A DNA stretch of 41,743 nucleotides from CAYNST01 sp964546435 (GCA_964546435.1 CAZJKJ010000028.1:1-41743); one strand, 5' to 3'; positions 23,245 through 32,029 are shown, counted from the stretch's first letter. Made by a program: numbers and translations. Notes: a model not told the origin generated them from the letters alone.

Positions 23245-24609
23245 CTAGCTCACGATCCGGTAGCAGGGGACATATTCCTTGCTGGGAATTTTCATGCGTT
23301 TCTGATCGATAAAGGCGCGGAGCAAATCACTCAGCGGCTCCGCAATATCTGCTGAACCGCTGATTTCATACGGACCTTTTTCCGCCACCGCTTTCACTCC
23401 GTGTTCCTTGACATTGCCATCCACAATGCCGGAAAAGGCACGGCGCAGATTTGCGGCCAGTTCGTGGGGCGCCTGATTGCGGTGCAGATTTAACTGACGC
23501 ATGTTCTCGTGAGTAGGCCGAAACGGCCGCTGGAAATTGTCGGCGATTTTCAACAGCCAGTTGAAATAGAACGCATCGTGAGTCTGCCGCCGGTGATCCT
23601 GCACCTTGCGCATCTCCGCACGCATGTAACGGGCAACTTCGGCCGGATCGTCGATGATGATCCGGTAAAGCTTCTGCGCCTCCGGCCCGATGGTGATGCC
23701 AATAAAATCGTGTATTTGCTGAAAATAAGCGGCGGATGATCGCGGACCGGTAAAGACCAGCGGGAACTTCAATTTCTGGTTCTCCGGATTGAGGAGGATT
23801 CCCAGCAGGTACAGTATTTCTTCGGCCGTCCCCACACCGCCCGGGAAGACCACGATACCGTGGCCCATCCGCACGAAGGCTTCCAGGCGCTTTTCAATAT
23901 CCGGCAATATCACCAGCTGGTTGACAATGGGGTTCGGCGATTCGGCCGCGATGATCCCCGGCTCGGTGATGCCGATATAGCGCCCCTGCCGGCGTTGCTT
24001 GGCGTGGGCGATGGTGGCTCCTTTCATCGGGCCTTTCATGGCGCCCGGCCCGCAACCGGTACAAATATCCATACCCCGCAGGCCCAACTGATAGCCGACC
24101 TTTTTAGTGTATTTGTATTCTGCATCGCCAATGCTGTGGCCGCCCCAGCAAACCACGAGATTGCTTTCGTTGTTGCTTTTGAGGGCGCCGGAGTTGCGCA
24201 GGATATGGAACACCGCGTTGGTGATACCGGTCGACGTATTAAAGTCGATATCGCGGTTTTCCTTCAGTTCTTCATTGATGTAAATGAGATCGCGCAAAAC
24301 TGCAAACAGATGCTCTTTGATCCCCCTGATCATCTCGCCATCCACAAAGGCAACGGCGGGTGCATTCTGCATTTCCAGCTTTATGCCGCGCTCCTGCTGT
24401 ATGACCTGGATATCGAAGTCTTCATAGAGCTCCATGACTTCCTGAGCACTGTCGGTATCTTCTCCGGTATTCAGCACAGCGAGTGCGCACTGACGGAAGG
24501 TTTCGTACATGTTACTGCCACTGGTATTCGCCAGACGCGAAATCTCCAGTTGCGATAAAACGTTCAGACTGAGTTCCGGAGATATACGGGCTGAATCGAT
24601 TTTTTTCAC
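23245..24609 (-). CDS. ppnN: Pyrimidine/purine nucleotide 5'-monophosphate nucleosidase
   Basis: LOG-fold nucleosidase that splits nucleoside monophosphates into base and ribose-5-phosphate; in E. coli (YgdH) it is controlled by (p)ppGpp. The 454-residue length and the plan match: N-terminal regulatory domain, central Rossmann-like domain with CWGGHSIGDAEYKYTKKVG and GCGPGAMKGPMKGA, the catalytic LOG motif FPGGVGTAEEILYLLG, and the C-terminal domain HDAFYFNWLLKI. First gene of the ppnN-smr-trmO operon, 81 bases after the acs stop. Confidence 0.95.
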   Translation of the reverse strand: MKKIDSARISPELSLNVLSQLEISRLANTSGSNMYETFRQCALAVLNTGEDTDSAQEVMELYEDFDIQVIQQERGIKLEMQNAPAVAFVDGEMIRGIKEHLFAVLRDLIYINEELKENRDIDFNTSTGITNAVFHILRNSGALKSNNESNLVVCWGGHSIGDAEYKYTKKVGYQLGLRGMDICTGCGPGAMKGPMKGATIAHAKQRRQGRYIGITEPGIIAAESPNPIVNQLVILPDIEKRLEAFVRMGHGIVVFPGGVGTAEEILYLLGILLNPENQKLKFPLVFTGPRSSAAYFQQIHDFIGITIGPEAQKLYRIIIDDPAEVARYMRAEMRKVQDHRRQTHDAFYFNWLLKIADNFQRPFRPTHENMRQLNLHRNQAPHELAANLRRAFSGIVDGNVKEHGVKAVAEKGPYEISGSADIAEPLSDLLRAFIDQKRMKIPSKEYVPCYRIVS

Positions 24610-24690
24610 GCTGTATCCTTTTTAATTATGTTATCAACGACGGCCGATCCTGCGGCGCTTGCAGATCCTGTGTTCGGGTCGTCCGCGCGC

Positions 24691-26628
24691 TTACTGGTTC
24701 TTCCGGTTGGCAATCAGTTCATCAACCACCGAAGGATCGGCCAGGGTTGAGGTGTCGCCAAGTGAATCAATTTCATTGCACGCAATTTTCCGCAGGATCC
24801 GCCGCATGATCTTGCCGGACCGGGTGCGTGGCAATACCGGCGCCCACTGGATGATGTCCGGTTTGGCAATGGGTCCGATTTCTTCTACGCACAACTGCAC
24901 CAGTCGCTGCTGCAATTCGTCGCTGGGCGCCGAGCCGCTCATCAAGGTTACAAATGCGTAAACACCCTGCCCCTTGATGTCGTGGGGAAATCCCACCACA
25001 GCCGCTTCGGCAATATCCGGATGGATGACCAGCGCGCTTTCGATTTCCGCTGTGCCCAGCCGGTGCCCGCTGACATTGAGAACATCATCGACCCGCCCGG
25101 TGATCCAGTAGTAGCCATCGGCATCCCGGCGCGCCCCGTCTCCGGAAAAATAGTAACCCGGATAAAGCGAATAATAGGTGTCGATCAGCCGCTGATGGTC
25201 TCCAAAGACGGTGCGGATCTGGCCGGGCCAGGGTGATTTCATCACCAGCACGCCTTCACCGGGACCCTCAAGTTCGCGTCCCTCATTATCCAGAATAGCG
25301 GGTTCTATCCCGAAAAAAGGCAAAGTAGCAGATCCGGGTTTCAACTCTGTGGCACCGGGCAGCGGCGTGATCATGTGAGCGCCGGTTTCGGTCTGCCACC
25401 AGGTGTCGATGACCGGACAGCGGCCTTCGCCGACCACGCGATGGTACCACTCCCAGACTTCGGGGTTGATGGGCTCGCCGACACTGCCCAGCAGTCGCAG
25501 GGATCCACGGTTACTGTTGCGCACATGGACATCGCCCTTGCCCATCAGCGTACGTATCACGGTCGGGGCGGTGTAGAAAATATTGACTTGATGCTTGTCG
25601 ACGATTTCCCAGAACCGGTCCGGCGTCGGAAACGTGTGCACGCCTTCGAACATAAGTGTGGTGGCGCCGTTGGTCAGGGGGCCATAGAGGATATAGGAGT
25701 GACCGGTCACCCAGCCGACATCGGCGGTACACCAGTAGACTTCCCCGTCCTTGTAATCAAAGACGTATTTGTGCGTCATGGCGGCCTGAAGCAGATAGCC
25801 GCCGGTGGTGTGCAGAACGCCTTTGGGTTTGCCGGTGGAACCGGAGGTGTACAGGATGAACAGCGGGTCTTCTGCATCCACGGGTTCGGCCGGGCAATCG
25901 CTCGCAACCTCGTCCACGGCATCGTGGTACCAGACATCCCGGCCGGCCTGCCAGTCGATTCTGGCCCCCGTGCGCTTGACGACCAGGACTGTGTGAACGC
26001 CCGGACACTGGGTCAGGGCGGTGTCCATGTTTTTCTTCAGGGGAACGCTCTTGCCGCCGCGCACGCCTTCATCGGCGGTAATGACCACTCCGCAGTCACT
26101 GTCGCTGATCCGGTCTTTGAGCGCTTCGGGGGAAAAGCCTCCGAAGATCACCGAGTGGACCGCGCCGATTCTGGCGCATGCCAGCATGGCGTAGGCTGCT
26201 TCCGGGATCATGGGCATGTAGATGCACACCCGGTCTCCCTTTTTCACACCCTTTGCTTTGAGCACATTGGCGAGGCGGCATACGTGTTCGTACAGCTGCC
26301 GGTAGGTGATGAGCGAATCATCCGTGGGATTGTCTCCCTCCCAGATGATGGCAACCTGGTCGCCCCGGAGGGCGAGATGCCGGTCGATGCAGTTGGTGCT
26401 TACATTGAGCTTGCCACCGGCAAACCAGCTCACTTCACCTTTGGGGAAGTCATGGTGCCGCACCTGCTGCCAGGGGGCATCCCAACTCAGGAACTGCGTG
26501 GCCTGTTCGGACCAAAAGCCTTCTGGATCTTCAACGGACTGACGGTACATCGACTGATATTGCTCAGCGTTCACATGGGCGTTTTTGGCCACCGAAGGGA
26601 TCACCGAGTATACGTGCTGTTCGGACAT
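24691..26628 (-). CDS. acs: Acetyl-CoA synthetase
   Basis: Converts acetate, ATP and CoA to acetyl-CoA through acetyl-AMP. The 645-residue protein has all ANL-family motifs: the phosphate loop YTSGSTGKPKGV, WWQTETGAHMITP, YFSGDGARRDADGYYWITGRVDDVLNVSGHRLGT split over the hinge, and the C-terminal catalytic Lys in RTRSGKIMRRILRKIA, the usual site of regulatory acetylation. The length is normal. AGGAG lies seven bases before the ATG at 26628. Upstream is a 260-base leader with a long hairpin; no acetyltransferase or deacetylase gene is adjacent. Confidence 0.98.
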   Translation of the reverse strand: MSEQHVYSVIPSVAKNAHVNAEQYQSMYRQSVEDPEGFWSEQATQFLSWDAPWQQVRHHDFPKGEVSWFAGGKLNVSTNCIDRHLALRGDQVAIIWEGDNPTDDSLITYRQLYEHVCRLANVLKAKGVKKGDRVCIYMPMIPEAAYAMLACARIGAVHSVIFGGFSPEALKDRISDSDCGVVITADEGVRGGKSVPLKKNMDTALTQCPGVHTVLVVKRTGARIDWQAGRDVWYHDAVDEVASDCPAEPVDAEDPLFILYTSGSTGKPKGVLHTTGGYLLQAAMTHKYVFDYKDGEVYWCTADVGWVTGHSYILYGPLTNGATTLMFEGVHTFPTPDRFWEIVDKHQVNIFYTAPTVIRTLMGKGDVHVRNSNRGSLRLLGSVGEPINPEVWEWYHRVVGEGRCPVIDTWWQTETGAHMITPLPGATELKPGSATLPFFGIEPAILDNEGRELEGPGEGVLVMKSPWPGQIRTVFGDHQRLIDTYYSLYPGYYFSGDGARRDADGYYWITGRVDDVLNVSGHRLGTAEIESALVIHPDIAEAAVVGFPHDIKGQGVYAFVTLMSGSAPSDELQQRLVQLCVEEIGPIAKPDIIQWAPVLPRTRSGKIMRRILRKIACNEIDSLGDTSTLADPSVVDELIANRKNQ

Positions 26629-26770
26629 ACACCGCTCCTGTTCTTATTTTTTAAACCTGTTCTAGTTTTGAGCGTTCTTGTTCAGGACGTTTTCGGTCAG
26701 AATGCTTTTGCTGACGATGCCCCTGTTAAAGAAAGCTTCATGGTGGATCGACCGGAGTCGAACTGCGACA

Positions 26771-26809
26771 GACGCACTGCTGCCGCCGGACGGCAGTCAG
26801 TGATGCGTC
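26771..26809. repeat. Long imperfect hairpin in the panD-acs spacer
   Basis: The left arm (26771-26785, GACGCACTGCTGCCG) pairs with the right arm (26791-26809) through GACGCA, CTG and CTGCCG blocks with two bulges, around a short loop. On the minus strand it is downstream of panD and upstream of acs. No U-run follows, so it may be a leader structure of acs or an mRNA 3-prime end. Confidence 0.45.
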
Positions 26810-26820
26810 GGTCATTGAAA

Positions 26821-26850
26821 AAGAGGCCATCAATCAAGAGGCCATCTATA
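26821..26850. repeat. 15-bp direct repeat downstream of panD
   Basis: Two adjacent 15-base units share AAGAGGCCATC (26821-26831 and 26836-26846) and differ only in their last four bases. They are noncoding and lie between the panD stop and the long hairpin. Confidence 0.5.
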
Positions 26851-26888
26851 AAGAAACAGCGCAAAGCAGAAAAGACAACGTCACCTAC

Positions 26889-27272
26889 CTAGCCCCGGGT
26901 CTGGACCGCAATGGTGTTGGCCGTACGCTGTACCGTGTTGTTGTCGCCGAGATAGACCAGCCGGGGCCGGAACTGCTCTGCCTCCGCCTCATCGAAACGG
27001 GCATAGGTGGCAATAATCACCCGATCGCCCACCTGTACCTTGCGCGCCGCAGCGCCGTTCATCGAGATGGTTCCCGATCCGGCCTCCGCGAGGATTATGT
27101 AAGTCGAGAAACGCTCGCCGTTATCGACGTTGTAAATCTCGATCTGCTCGAACTCCCGCATGCCCGCCAGGGCGACCAGGTCGCTGTCGATGGCGCATGA
27201 CCCGTCATACCAAAGTTCAGCCTGGGTCACCTGGGCCAGATGCAGCTTGCCTTTCATAAGTGTAATTTGCAT
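26889..27272 (-). CDS. panD: Aspartate 1-decarboxylase (pyruvoyl enzyme)
   Basis: Makes beta-alanine from aspartate for pantothenate synthesis. The 127-residue proenzyme shows the self-cleavage site Gly-Ser in YDGSCAIDSDL; Ser25 becomes the pyruvoyl cofactor. It also has EIYNVDNGERFSTYII, NGAAARKVQVGDRVII and the catalytic-region TYARFD. The length is normal. It follows panC after 44 bases on the same strand; panB is not in the window. The ATG at 27272 has an AGAGAG purine tract upstream. Confidence 0.96.
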   Translation of the reverse strand: MQITLMKGKLHLAQVTQAELWYDGSCAIDSDLVALAGMREFEQIEIYNVDNGERFSTYIILAEAGSGTISMNGAAARKVQVGDRVIIATYARFDEAEAEQFRPRLVYLGDNNTVQRTANTIAVQTRG

Positions 27273-27316
27273 TGAAACTCTCTCATGGGACCCGCAGGTC
27301 GCCCGTTTACTTCAAG

Positions 27317-28198
27317 TTATGCCGCACTCCAGACGACCTGACTTTGCTCTCCCTGGGTGACCGGCACATTGTCGATCAGGCGGGCTGCCTGACAGTACAT
27401 CGCACCCAGCACGATGATTTCCTGATCATCGTGGGCGGCCGGATTCAGGGTCCGGCTTTCACACACAGAAATGTAATCCGGCCGGAAACCCGCCCGCTTG
27501 ATCTGCATCCGGGCGGCCTGTTCCAGATTGGTAAAGTCCCGCTTTCCCCCTTCAATCTGTTCGCGCACCCAGTTCAGGCTCCGATTGAGCTGAATCGCCT
27601 GCGGCCTTTCCTCCGGCGTGATGAAGCGGTTGCGGGAACTCATCGCCAGCCCGTCCGCTTCCCGCACGATGGGGCCGTCCACCAACCGCACCGGTATGCA
27701 CAGATCCTGTACCATGCGCCGGATAATGGCCAGCTGCTGATAGTCCTTCAGCCCGAACACGGCCAGATCCGGCTGCACGATATTGAACAGCTTGGACACC
27801 ACCGTGGTGACGCCGTCAAAATGCCCCGGCCGGCTGGCGCCGCACAGGATGCCGGACATGGACGGCACCACGACCCGGGCCTGCTGGTCCATGCCGTTTG
27901 GATACATTTCGCTTTCGTCCGGGCAGAAAAGGTAATCGCACTGCGCTTCGCGCAGCTTGTAACCGTCTTCAGTCAGGGTGCGGGGATACTTGTCCCAGTC
28001 TTCGTTCAGGCCAAATTGCAGGCGATTGACAAAAATACTCGCCACCGTGATGTCGGCCTGGGCTTTCGCAAGGGCGATGAGCTCCAGATGACCCCGATGA
28101 AGATTGCCCATGGTCGGCACAAACCCCAGGGTTTGCCCCTGCTGGCGGTGCTCCGCCAATGCGTCGCGCAAGCTGTTGATGTGATGGAAAATCTGCAT
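27317..28198 (-). CDS. panC: Pantothenate synthetase (pantoate-beta-alanine ligase)
   Basis: ATP-dependent condensation of pantoate with beta-alanine. The 293-residue protein has the nucleotidyltransferase motif GFVPTMGNLHRGHLELI (HxGH), FVNRLQFGLNEDWDKYPRT, VFGLKDYQQLAIIRRMV and the KMSKS-like MSSRNRFITPEER. I chose the ATG at 28198 with GGAGG about six bases upstream. It begins 20 bases after the dnaB stop, so transcription from dnaB into panC-panD is likely. panC beside dnaB is unusual; in many relatives panB-panC-panD form their own operon. Confidence 0.97.
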   Translation of the reverse strand: MQIFHHINSLRDALAEHRQQGQTLGFVPTMGNLHRGHLELIALAKAQADITVASIFVNRLQFGLNEDWDKYPRTLTEDGYKLREAQCDYLFCPDESEMYPNGMDQQARVVVPSMSGILCGASRPGHFDGVTTVVSKLFNIVQPDLAVFGLKDYQQLAIIRRMVQDLCIPVRLVDGPIVREADGLAMSSRNRFITPEERPQAIQLNRSLNWVREQIEGGKRDFTNLEQAARMQIKRAGFRPDYISVCESRTLNPAAHDDQEIIVLGAMYCQAARLIDNVPVTQGEQSQVVWSAA

Positions 28199-28218
28199 GG
28201 AACCTCCGCCGCTGACCA

Positions 28219-29619
28219 CTAGTGTTGCTGCATATATTCCGGCGCCAGATTCTCGAAGCGTGTGTACTTGCCGACAAATGCGGCACGACAGGTTCCGATT
28301 TCGCCGTTGCGCTGTTTGCCGAGAATCAACTCGGCGACGCCCTTGTCCGGGCTCTCCTCGTTATAGTATTCGTCGCGGTAAATAAACAGGATGACGTCGG
28401 CGTCCTGCTCGATCGCTCCCGATTCCCGCAAATCCGAATTCATCGGCCGCTTGTTGGGCCGGGATTCCACTCCCCGGTTCAGCTGCGACAGGCAGATTAC
28501 CGGGCACTCGTACTCTTTTGCCAATGCTTTCATTGACCGCGAAATTTCCGAAATCTCCTGGGTTCTGCCTTCTGTGCTGCCGGCGACATGCATCAACTGC
28601 AGATAATCCAGCATGATCAACCCCGGTTTGCCGTGCTCCCGGGTCAGTTTGCGCACCCGGGCCCGCACTTCGTTGGGGGTCAGCCCGGCAGTATCGTCTA
28701 TAAAAAGGTGCTTGTCCTTGAGCTTGCGTGCGGCCGCTTCGAGCTTGGGCCAGTCGTCTTCGGTCAGCCGACCGGTGCGGATATTGCCCTGGTCGATACG
28801 TCCCACCGAGGACAGCATCCGCATGATCAGCGAGTCCGCCGGCATTTCCAGGCTGAATACCAGTACCGGCTTGGGCTGGGTAAACAGCGCCGCTTCGACA
28901 AAATTCAACGCGAGGGCGGTTTTGCCCATGGATGGCCGGGCTGCCAGAATGATCAGTTCACCCGGCTGCCAGCCGGACGTTTTCTCATTCAGCTCGCTCA
29001 GGCCGGTAGAGACGCCCGTGAGATCGGTATCCGAGCGAAACAGCAGGTCGATGCGCTGTACGGCCGTGCGCAACAGGGCATTGACGTCGCTGAAACCGCC
29101 CTCCTTGGGACGATCTTCGGATATTTCCAGCAATTTGCGTTCGGCCAGCTGCAGCAGGTCATCAGTGCCAAGGGCACCGGGGTTATAGCTTGCCTTGGCG
29201 ATTTCGGTGGTGACGCTGATGAGCTGTCGCAGGGTGGCACGTTCGCGCACGATGCGGGCATAAGCCGGCAGGTTGGTGCTGCCGGCGACGTTGGAAGCCA
29301 GTTCGGTCAGATAGCCGAGCCCTCCCACCGCTTTCAGTTCGCCGCGCCGGTTCAGTTCTTCGGCAACCGTGATCACATCGATGGGCTGCTCGGCTTCCAC
29401 CAGATCCTGCATGACGGCAAAAATCTGCCGGTGGGTCGCCTTGTAGAAATCCTGATTGCCCAGCACTTCGGTGACGCCGTCGAAGTGACTGGCATCCAGC
29501 ATCAATCCACCCAGAACGGACTGCTCGGCCTCGATGGAATGGGGCAGTACCGGTTCGCTTTCGATATCCGGCACCGGTTCATCGTATTCGCCATAGGATG
29601 CTGAGCTGAAATCGTTCAT
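28219..29619 (-). CDS. dnaB: Replicative DNA helicase DnaB
   Basis: Hexameric 5'-3' helicase of the replication fork. The 466-residue product has the N-terminal primase-interacting domain (LPHSIEAEQSVLGGLMLD) and the RecA-like domain: Walker A AARPSMGKTALAL, LVFSLEMPADSLIMRMLSS, Walker B IMLDYLQLM, LSQLNRGVESR and LILGKQRNGEIGT. I chose the ATG at 29619 because it gives the family N terminus (MNDF) and because the strong terminator at 29635-29670 would interrupt any longer start. The ribosome site is poor. It lies downstream of rplI but behind that terminator, and directly upstream of panC. Confidence 0.97.
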   Translation of the reverse strand: MNDFSSASYGEYDEPVPDIESEPVLPHSIEAEQSVLGGLMLDASHFDGVTEVLGNQDFYKATHRQIFAVMQDLVEAEQPIDVITVAEELNRRGELKAVGGLGYLTELASNVAGSTNLPAYARIVRERATLRQLISVTTEIAKASYNPGALGTDDLLQLAERKLLEISEDRPKEGGFSDVNALLRTAVQRIDLLFRSDTDLTGVSTGLSELNEKTSGWQPGELIILAARPSMGKTALALNFVEAALFTQPKPVLVFSLEMPADSLIMRMLSSVGRIDQGNIRTGRLTEDDWPKLEAAARKLKDKHLFIDDTAGLTPNEVRARVRKLTREHGKPGLIMLDYLQLMHVAGSTEGRTQEISEISRSMKALAKEYECPVICLSQLNRGVESRPNKRPMNSDLRESGAIEQDADVILFIYRDEYYNEESPDKGVAELILGKQRNGEIGTCRAAFVGKYTRFENLAPEYMQQH

Positions 29620-29634
29620 AGGGCGGCAGTCTTG

Positions 29635-29670
29635 AATAAAAAAGGCACGCGACGGGATGTCAGCGTGCCT
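29635..29670 (-). terminator. Intrinsic terminator between rplI and dnaB
   Basis: On the minus strand AGGCACGC (29670-29663) pairs perfectly with GCGTGCCT (29650-29643) around a 12-base loop, followed at once by TTTTTTATT. This is a textbook Rho-independent terminator. It ends the rpsF-rpsR-rplI transcript 16 bases before the dnaB start. Confidence 0.9.
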
Positions 29671-29732
29671 CATTGTACCCATGCCGGTTCCGGGGGAACA
29701 GGCCGGGTTTCGGTTCGAGCCGTAAGCCGTCG

Positions 29733-30182
29733 TTACTGCTGGGCTTCGACGACGACTTTCACAGTTTGAACGACATCAACGTGCAGCTGCAGGTCGATGT
29801 CGTACTCGCCCACTTCACGCAGGGTGCCCTGGGGCAGCTTCACTTCGGATTTGTCTACGTCTACGCCTGCCGCAGTGATGGCTTCGGCGATATCACGGGC
29901 ACCAATAGAACCGAACAGACGACCTTCATCGCCGGCATTGGCACCGATGGTGACGACGATTTCAGCCAGCTTCGCAGAGCGCGTTTCGGCGTTCTGGCGC
30001 TTTTCATTGGCGGTTGACTCAAGCTCGGCACGACGCTCTTCGAATCGGGCAACGTTATCAGGCGTGGCAGAGATTGCCTTGCCCTGTGGCAGCAAATAGT
30101 TGCGCCCGTAACCGGATCTGACCCGGACCCGATCTCCGACGGTGCCCAGACGGCCTACTTTTTCAAGCAATATGACTTCCAT
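29733..30182 (-). CDS. rplI: 50S ribosomal protein L9
   Basis: Large-subunit protein binding 23S rRNA near the L1 stalk. The 149-residue protein has the conserved N-terminal domain MEVILLEKVGRLGTVGDRVRVRSGYGRNYLLPQGKA (cited across its two halves), a long connecting helix rich in Glu, Arg and Ala (about 45-75), and the C-terminal domain with GRLFGSIGARDIAEAI. Third gene of the rpsF-rpsR-rplI operon, ten bases after rpsR and ended by the terminator before dnaB. Confidence 0.98.
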   Translation of the reverse strand: MEVILLEKVGRLGTVGDRVRVRSGYGRNYLLPQGKAISATPDNVARFEERRAELESTANEKRQNAETRSAKLAEIVVTIGANAGDEGRLFGSIGARDIAEAITAAGVDVDKSEVKLPQGTLREVGEYDIDLQLHVDVVQTVKVVVEAQQ

Positions 30183-30192
30183 CTGTGACCCC

Positions 30193-30420
30193 TTATTCGT
30201 GGCTGTCTGAGTAAGGCAGCAAAGCGATATAACGTGCGCGTTTTATCGCTGTGGACAGCTGCCGCTGGTATCTTGCCTTGGTGCCGGTGATGCGGCTTGG
30301 AACAATCTTGCCGGTTTCGGAAACGTAGGCTTTCAGGGTTTCCAGATCTTTGTAATCGATCTGCTTGACGCCTTCAGCGGTGAAGCGGCAAAACTTTCTT
30401 CTACGGAAAAAACGGGCCAT
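30193..30420 (-). CDS. rpsR: 30S ribosomal protein S18
   Basis: Small-subunit platform protein that pairs with S6. The 75-residue product has the basic start MARFFRRRKFCRF, IDYKDLETLKAYVSETGKIVPSRITGTKARYQRQL and AIKRARYIALLPYSDSHE. The length is normal. It begins two bases after the rpsF stop, indicating translational coupling that keeps S6 and S18 in balance. Confidence 0.98.
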   Translation of the reverse strand: MARFFRRRKFCRFTAEGVKQIDYKDLETLKAYVSETGKIVPSRITGTKARYQRQLSTAIKRARYIALLPYSDSHE

Positions 30421-30422
30421 GC

Positions 30423-30872
30423 TTATTCCTCCTCGCTCTCGGCTTCAGCTTCAGCGTCATCGGTTTCATCTTCATCGTTGCTCGCCACTTCTTCAGTGCG
30501 GACGGATTCTTCCTGACGACGTTCAGCGCGCTGTTTGCGCTCACGGTTTTCATTCTCGGACTTCATGATGTGCGACTCGTCGGTCACGGCCTCGTCCATG
30601 CGAACAACCAGGTTGCGCAGGATCGCGTCGTTGTAGCGGAAGTTGGTGGTCAACTCTCCAAGCGCCGCTTCGGTACATTCCACGTTCATCAGAACGTAGT
30701 GTGCCTTGTGGATCTTGTTGATGCTGAAGGCCAGCTGGCGACGGCCCCAGTCCTCCAGACGATGAACCTGACCACCATCGCCAGTCACGGCGGTGCGGTA
30801 GCGTTCAATCATGCCAGGGACCTGTTCGGACTGATCCGGATGGACCAGGAACACGATTTCGTAATGACGCAT
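30423..30872 (-). CDS. rpsF: 30S ribosomal protein S6
   Basis: Small-subunit protein that binds S18 and 16S rRNA. The 149-residue protein has MRHYEIVFLVHPDQSEQ, EDWGRRQLAFSINKIHKAHYVLMNVE and FRYNDAILRNLVVRMDEAVT, and a long acidic tail (EEVASNDEDETDDAEAEAESEEE in part), the region that receives Glu residues from RimK in E. coli. AAGGAG lies six bases before the ATG. It heads the rpsF-rpsR-rplI operon and has a GC-rich hairpin in its leader. Confidence 0.98.
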   Translation of the reverse strand: MRHYEIVFLVHPDQSEQVPGMIERYRTAVTGDGGQVHRLEDWGRRQLAFSINKIHKAHYVLMNVECTEAALGELTTNFRYNDAILRNLVVRMDEAVTDESHIMKSENENRERKQRAERRQEESVRTEEVASNDEDETDDAEAEAESEEE

Positions 30873-31172
30873 TGTAGCTCCTTACGGGTTGCAAGCTTCC
30901 CGCCGGGCGGTGAAGCAAGGAGAAGCCAAGATTTAACTTTGGCGGTTTAGGGGCGGCGGATTTTAGTGATTTAATCCTCCAAAAGCAAGGCAAACGTCAG
31001 GAGTTGAGATGCTACCCGCGTATTTCCATCGGGATCGAGAGGAAGAAACCATGCCGGCGTGGCAGGAGCGCGGCCATAACCGGGGAATCGCGACCGAGCC
31101 GACGGCAAGCGGACCAGTCCTCTGCTATCCTGCAGCCACTTACCTGTCCACCTATGGAAGCCGGAGTCCTGA
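30873..31172. other. 300-base divergent region between rpsF and the zincin-like gene
   Basis: Holds the rpsF leader hairpin near 30900 and presumably two promoters. Apart from these I see no gene or repeat; short frames here overlap in all directions and lack ribosome sites. Confidence 0.5.
30895..30916 (-). promoter_or_regulatory. GC-rich leader hairpin of rpsF (possible S6:S18 site)
   Basis: On the minus strand GCTTC-A-CCGC pairs with GCGG-GAAGC around a three-base loop, leaving one bulged A beside a CCG. It lies about 23 bases before the rpsF start. An S6:S18-binding rpsF leader with a conserved CCG is known in many bacteria; whether this hairpin is that motif is inference. Confidence 0.35.
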
Positions 31173-31952
31173 ATGTTCCACTGGTTACAAAAACAGCTTA
31201 TTTCCGATGCAGCCGCGGACTGGATTGACGAATGCGCGGTGTTTGTCATGCAGCAGTCCGGTACCCAGGCATTCTGGCAGCACGCCCGCCTGATCCGGCC
31301 GGACATTCAAGACTTCCCCCAGAAGGTCTCCGGTCCCGAACCCATGGCGCAATACATTCTGGGTAGAGTGACGGAACTGGCAGGAGTCGCGCACTGGCCC
31401 TGGTTGCTGGTGGATGCCCACCTCGCTCTCGCTGAGCCGCCGCAACGTCTCGGTCTGATCCCCAGCGAGCGCTTTTGCAAGGATCAACCAGCGATCGTCG
31501 CCACGGCGGCGACTTCGGCCCTGCAGGTTCCCTATGTCCCCGACCAGCTTCTCAAACCCCAGGATCTGGTGGCATCGATTGCCCATACCTGCGCCCAGCA
31601 TATGCTCTGGCAAAGCCAGCAAACACCGCCCGGGGGCATAGAGCATTTTGAACAGGCGGCCGAAGTGCTGGCGACCTTTCTCGGCTTCGGCATCATGCTG
31701 ACCAACTCGGCCTATACCTATCGCGGCAGCTGTGCGAGCTGCTACAACCCCCGGGCAAACCGCCAGGCAAGCCTTTCGGAAAGCGAGTCAATCTATGCGC
31801 TGGCGCTCTTCTGTCATATCCGTCAGGAACAGGTTGCCACCGTATTCAAATACCTGAAGCCGCACCTCAAAGGCAGCTTCAAGGTCGCGCTGAAGCAGAT
31901 TCGTGCACGGACGCCTAAATTCCCACAATGCAATCTGCAGCCCGCAGATTAA
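31173..31952 (+). CDS. Uncharacterised protein of a zincin-like family with a lost HExxH
   Basis: 259 residues, no signal peptide, one central hydrophobic segment (TFLGFGIMLTNSA). The layout recalls uncharacterised bacterial proteins in which an AHELxH zinc motif is followed by an acidic helix of the type DLLTVFxGLGxFxAN and a C-terminal YLSxxxxGYALALF stretch. Here the corresponding segments are SIAHTCAQHMLW, EQAAEVLATFLGFGIMLTNSA and SLSESESIYALALF. The metal motif reads HTCAQH, so Glu is missing and the second His is displaced; catalysis is unlikely. A Cys pair (CASC) follows. The family link is from memory of the pattern, not a search. Confidence 0.6.
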   Translation: MFHWLQKQLISDAAADWIDECAVFVMQQSGTQAFWQHARLIRPDIQDFPQKVSGPEPMAQYILGRVTELAGVAHWPWLLVDAHLALAEPPQRLGLIPSERFCKDQPAIVATAATSALQVPYVPDQLLKPQDLVASIAHTCAQHMLWQSQQTPPGGIEHFEQAAEVLATFLGFGIMLTNSAYTYRGSCASCYNPRANRQASLSESESIYALALFCHIRQEQVATVFKYLKPHLKGSFKVALKQIRARTPKFPQCNLQPAD

Positions 31953-32029
31953 GATTAACAGCTCCCTGCGACGTGCCGGTTGTAATCAACGATAGTGAAA
32001 GAGGAAGAAAAAGATTTTAGATGCTGCCT

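Noticed and set aside
25375..26892. 505-codon open frame on the plus strand
   Set aside because: Antisense to acs over nearly its whole length; the acs frame has all family motifs and a good ribosome site. This is a GC-rich shadow frame.
27272..28222. 316-codon plus-strand frame
   Set aside because: Antisense to panC; shadow of a well-supported gene.
28588..29604. 338-codon plus-strand frame
   Set aside because: Antisense to dnaB; no ribosome site and no recognisable domain.
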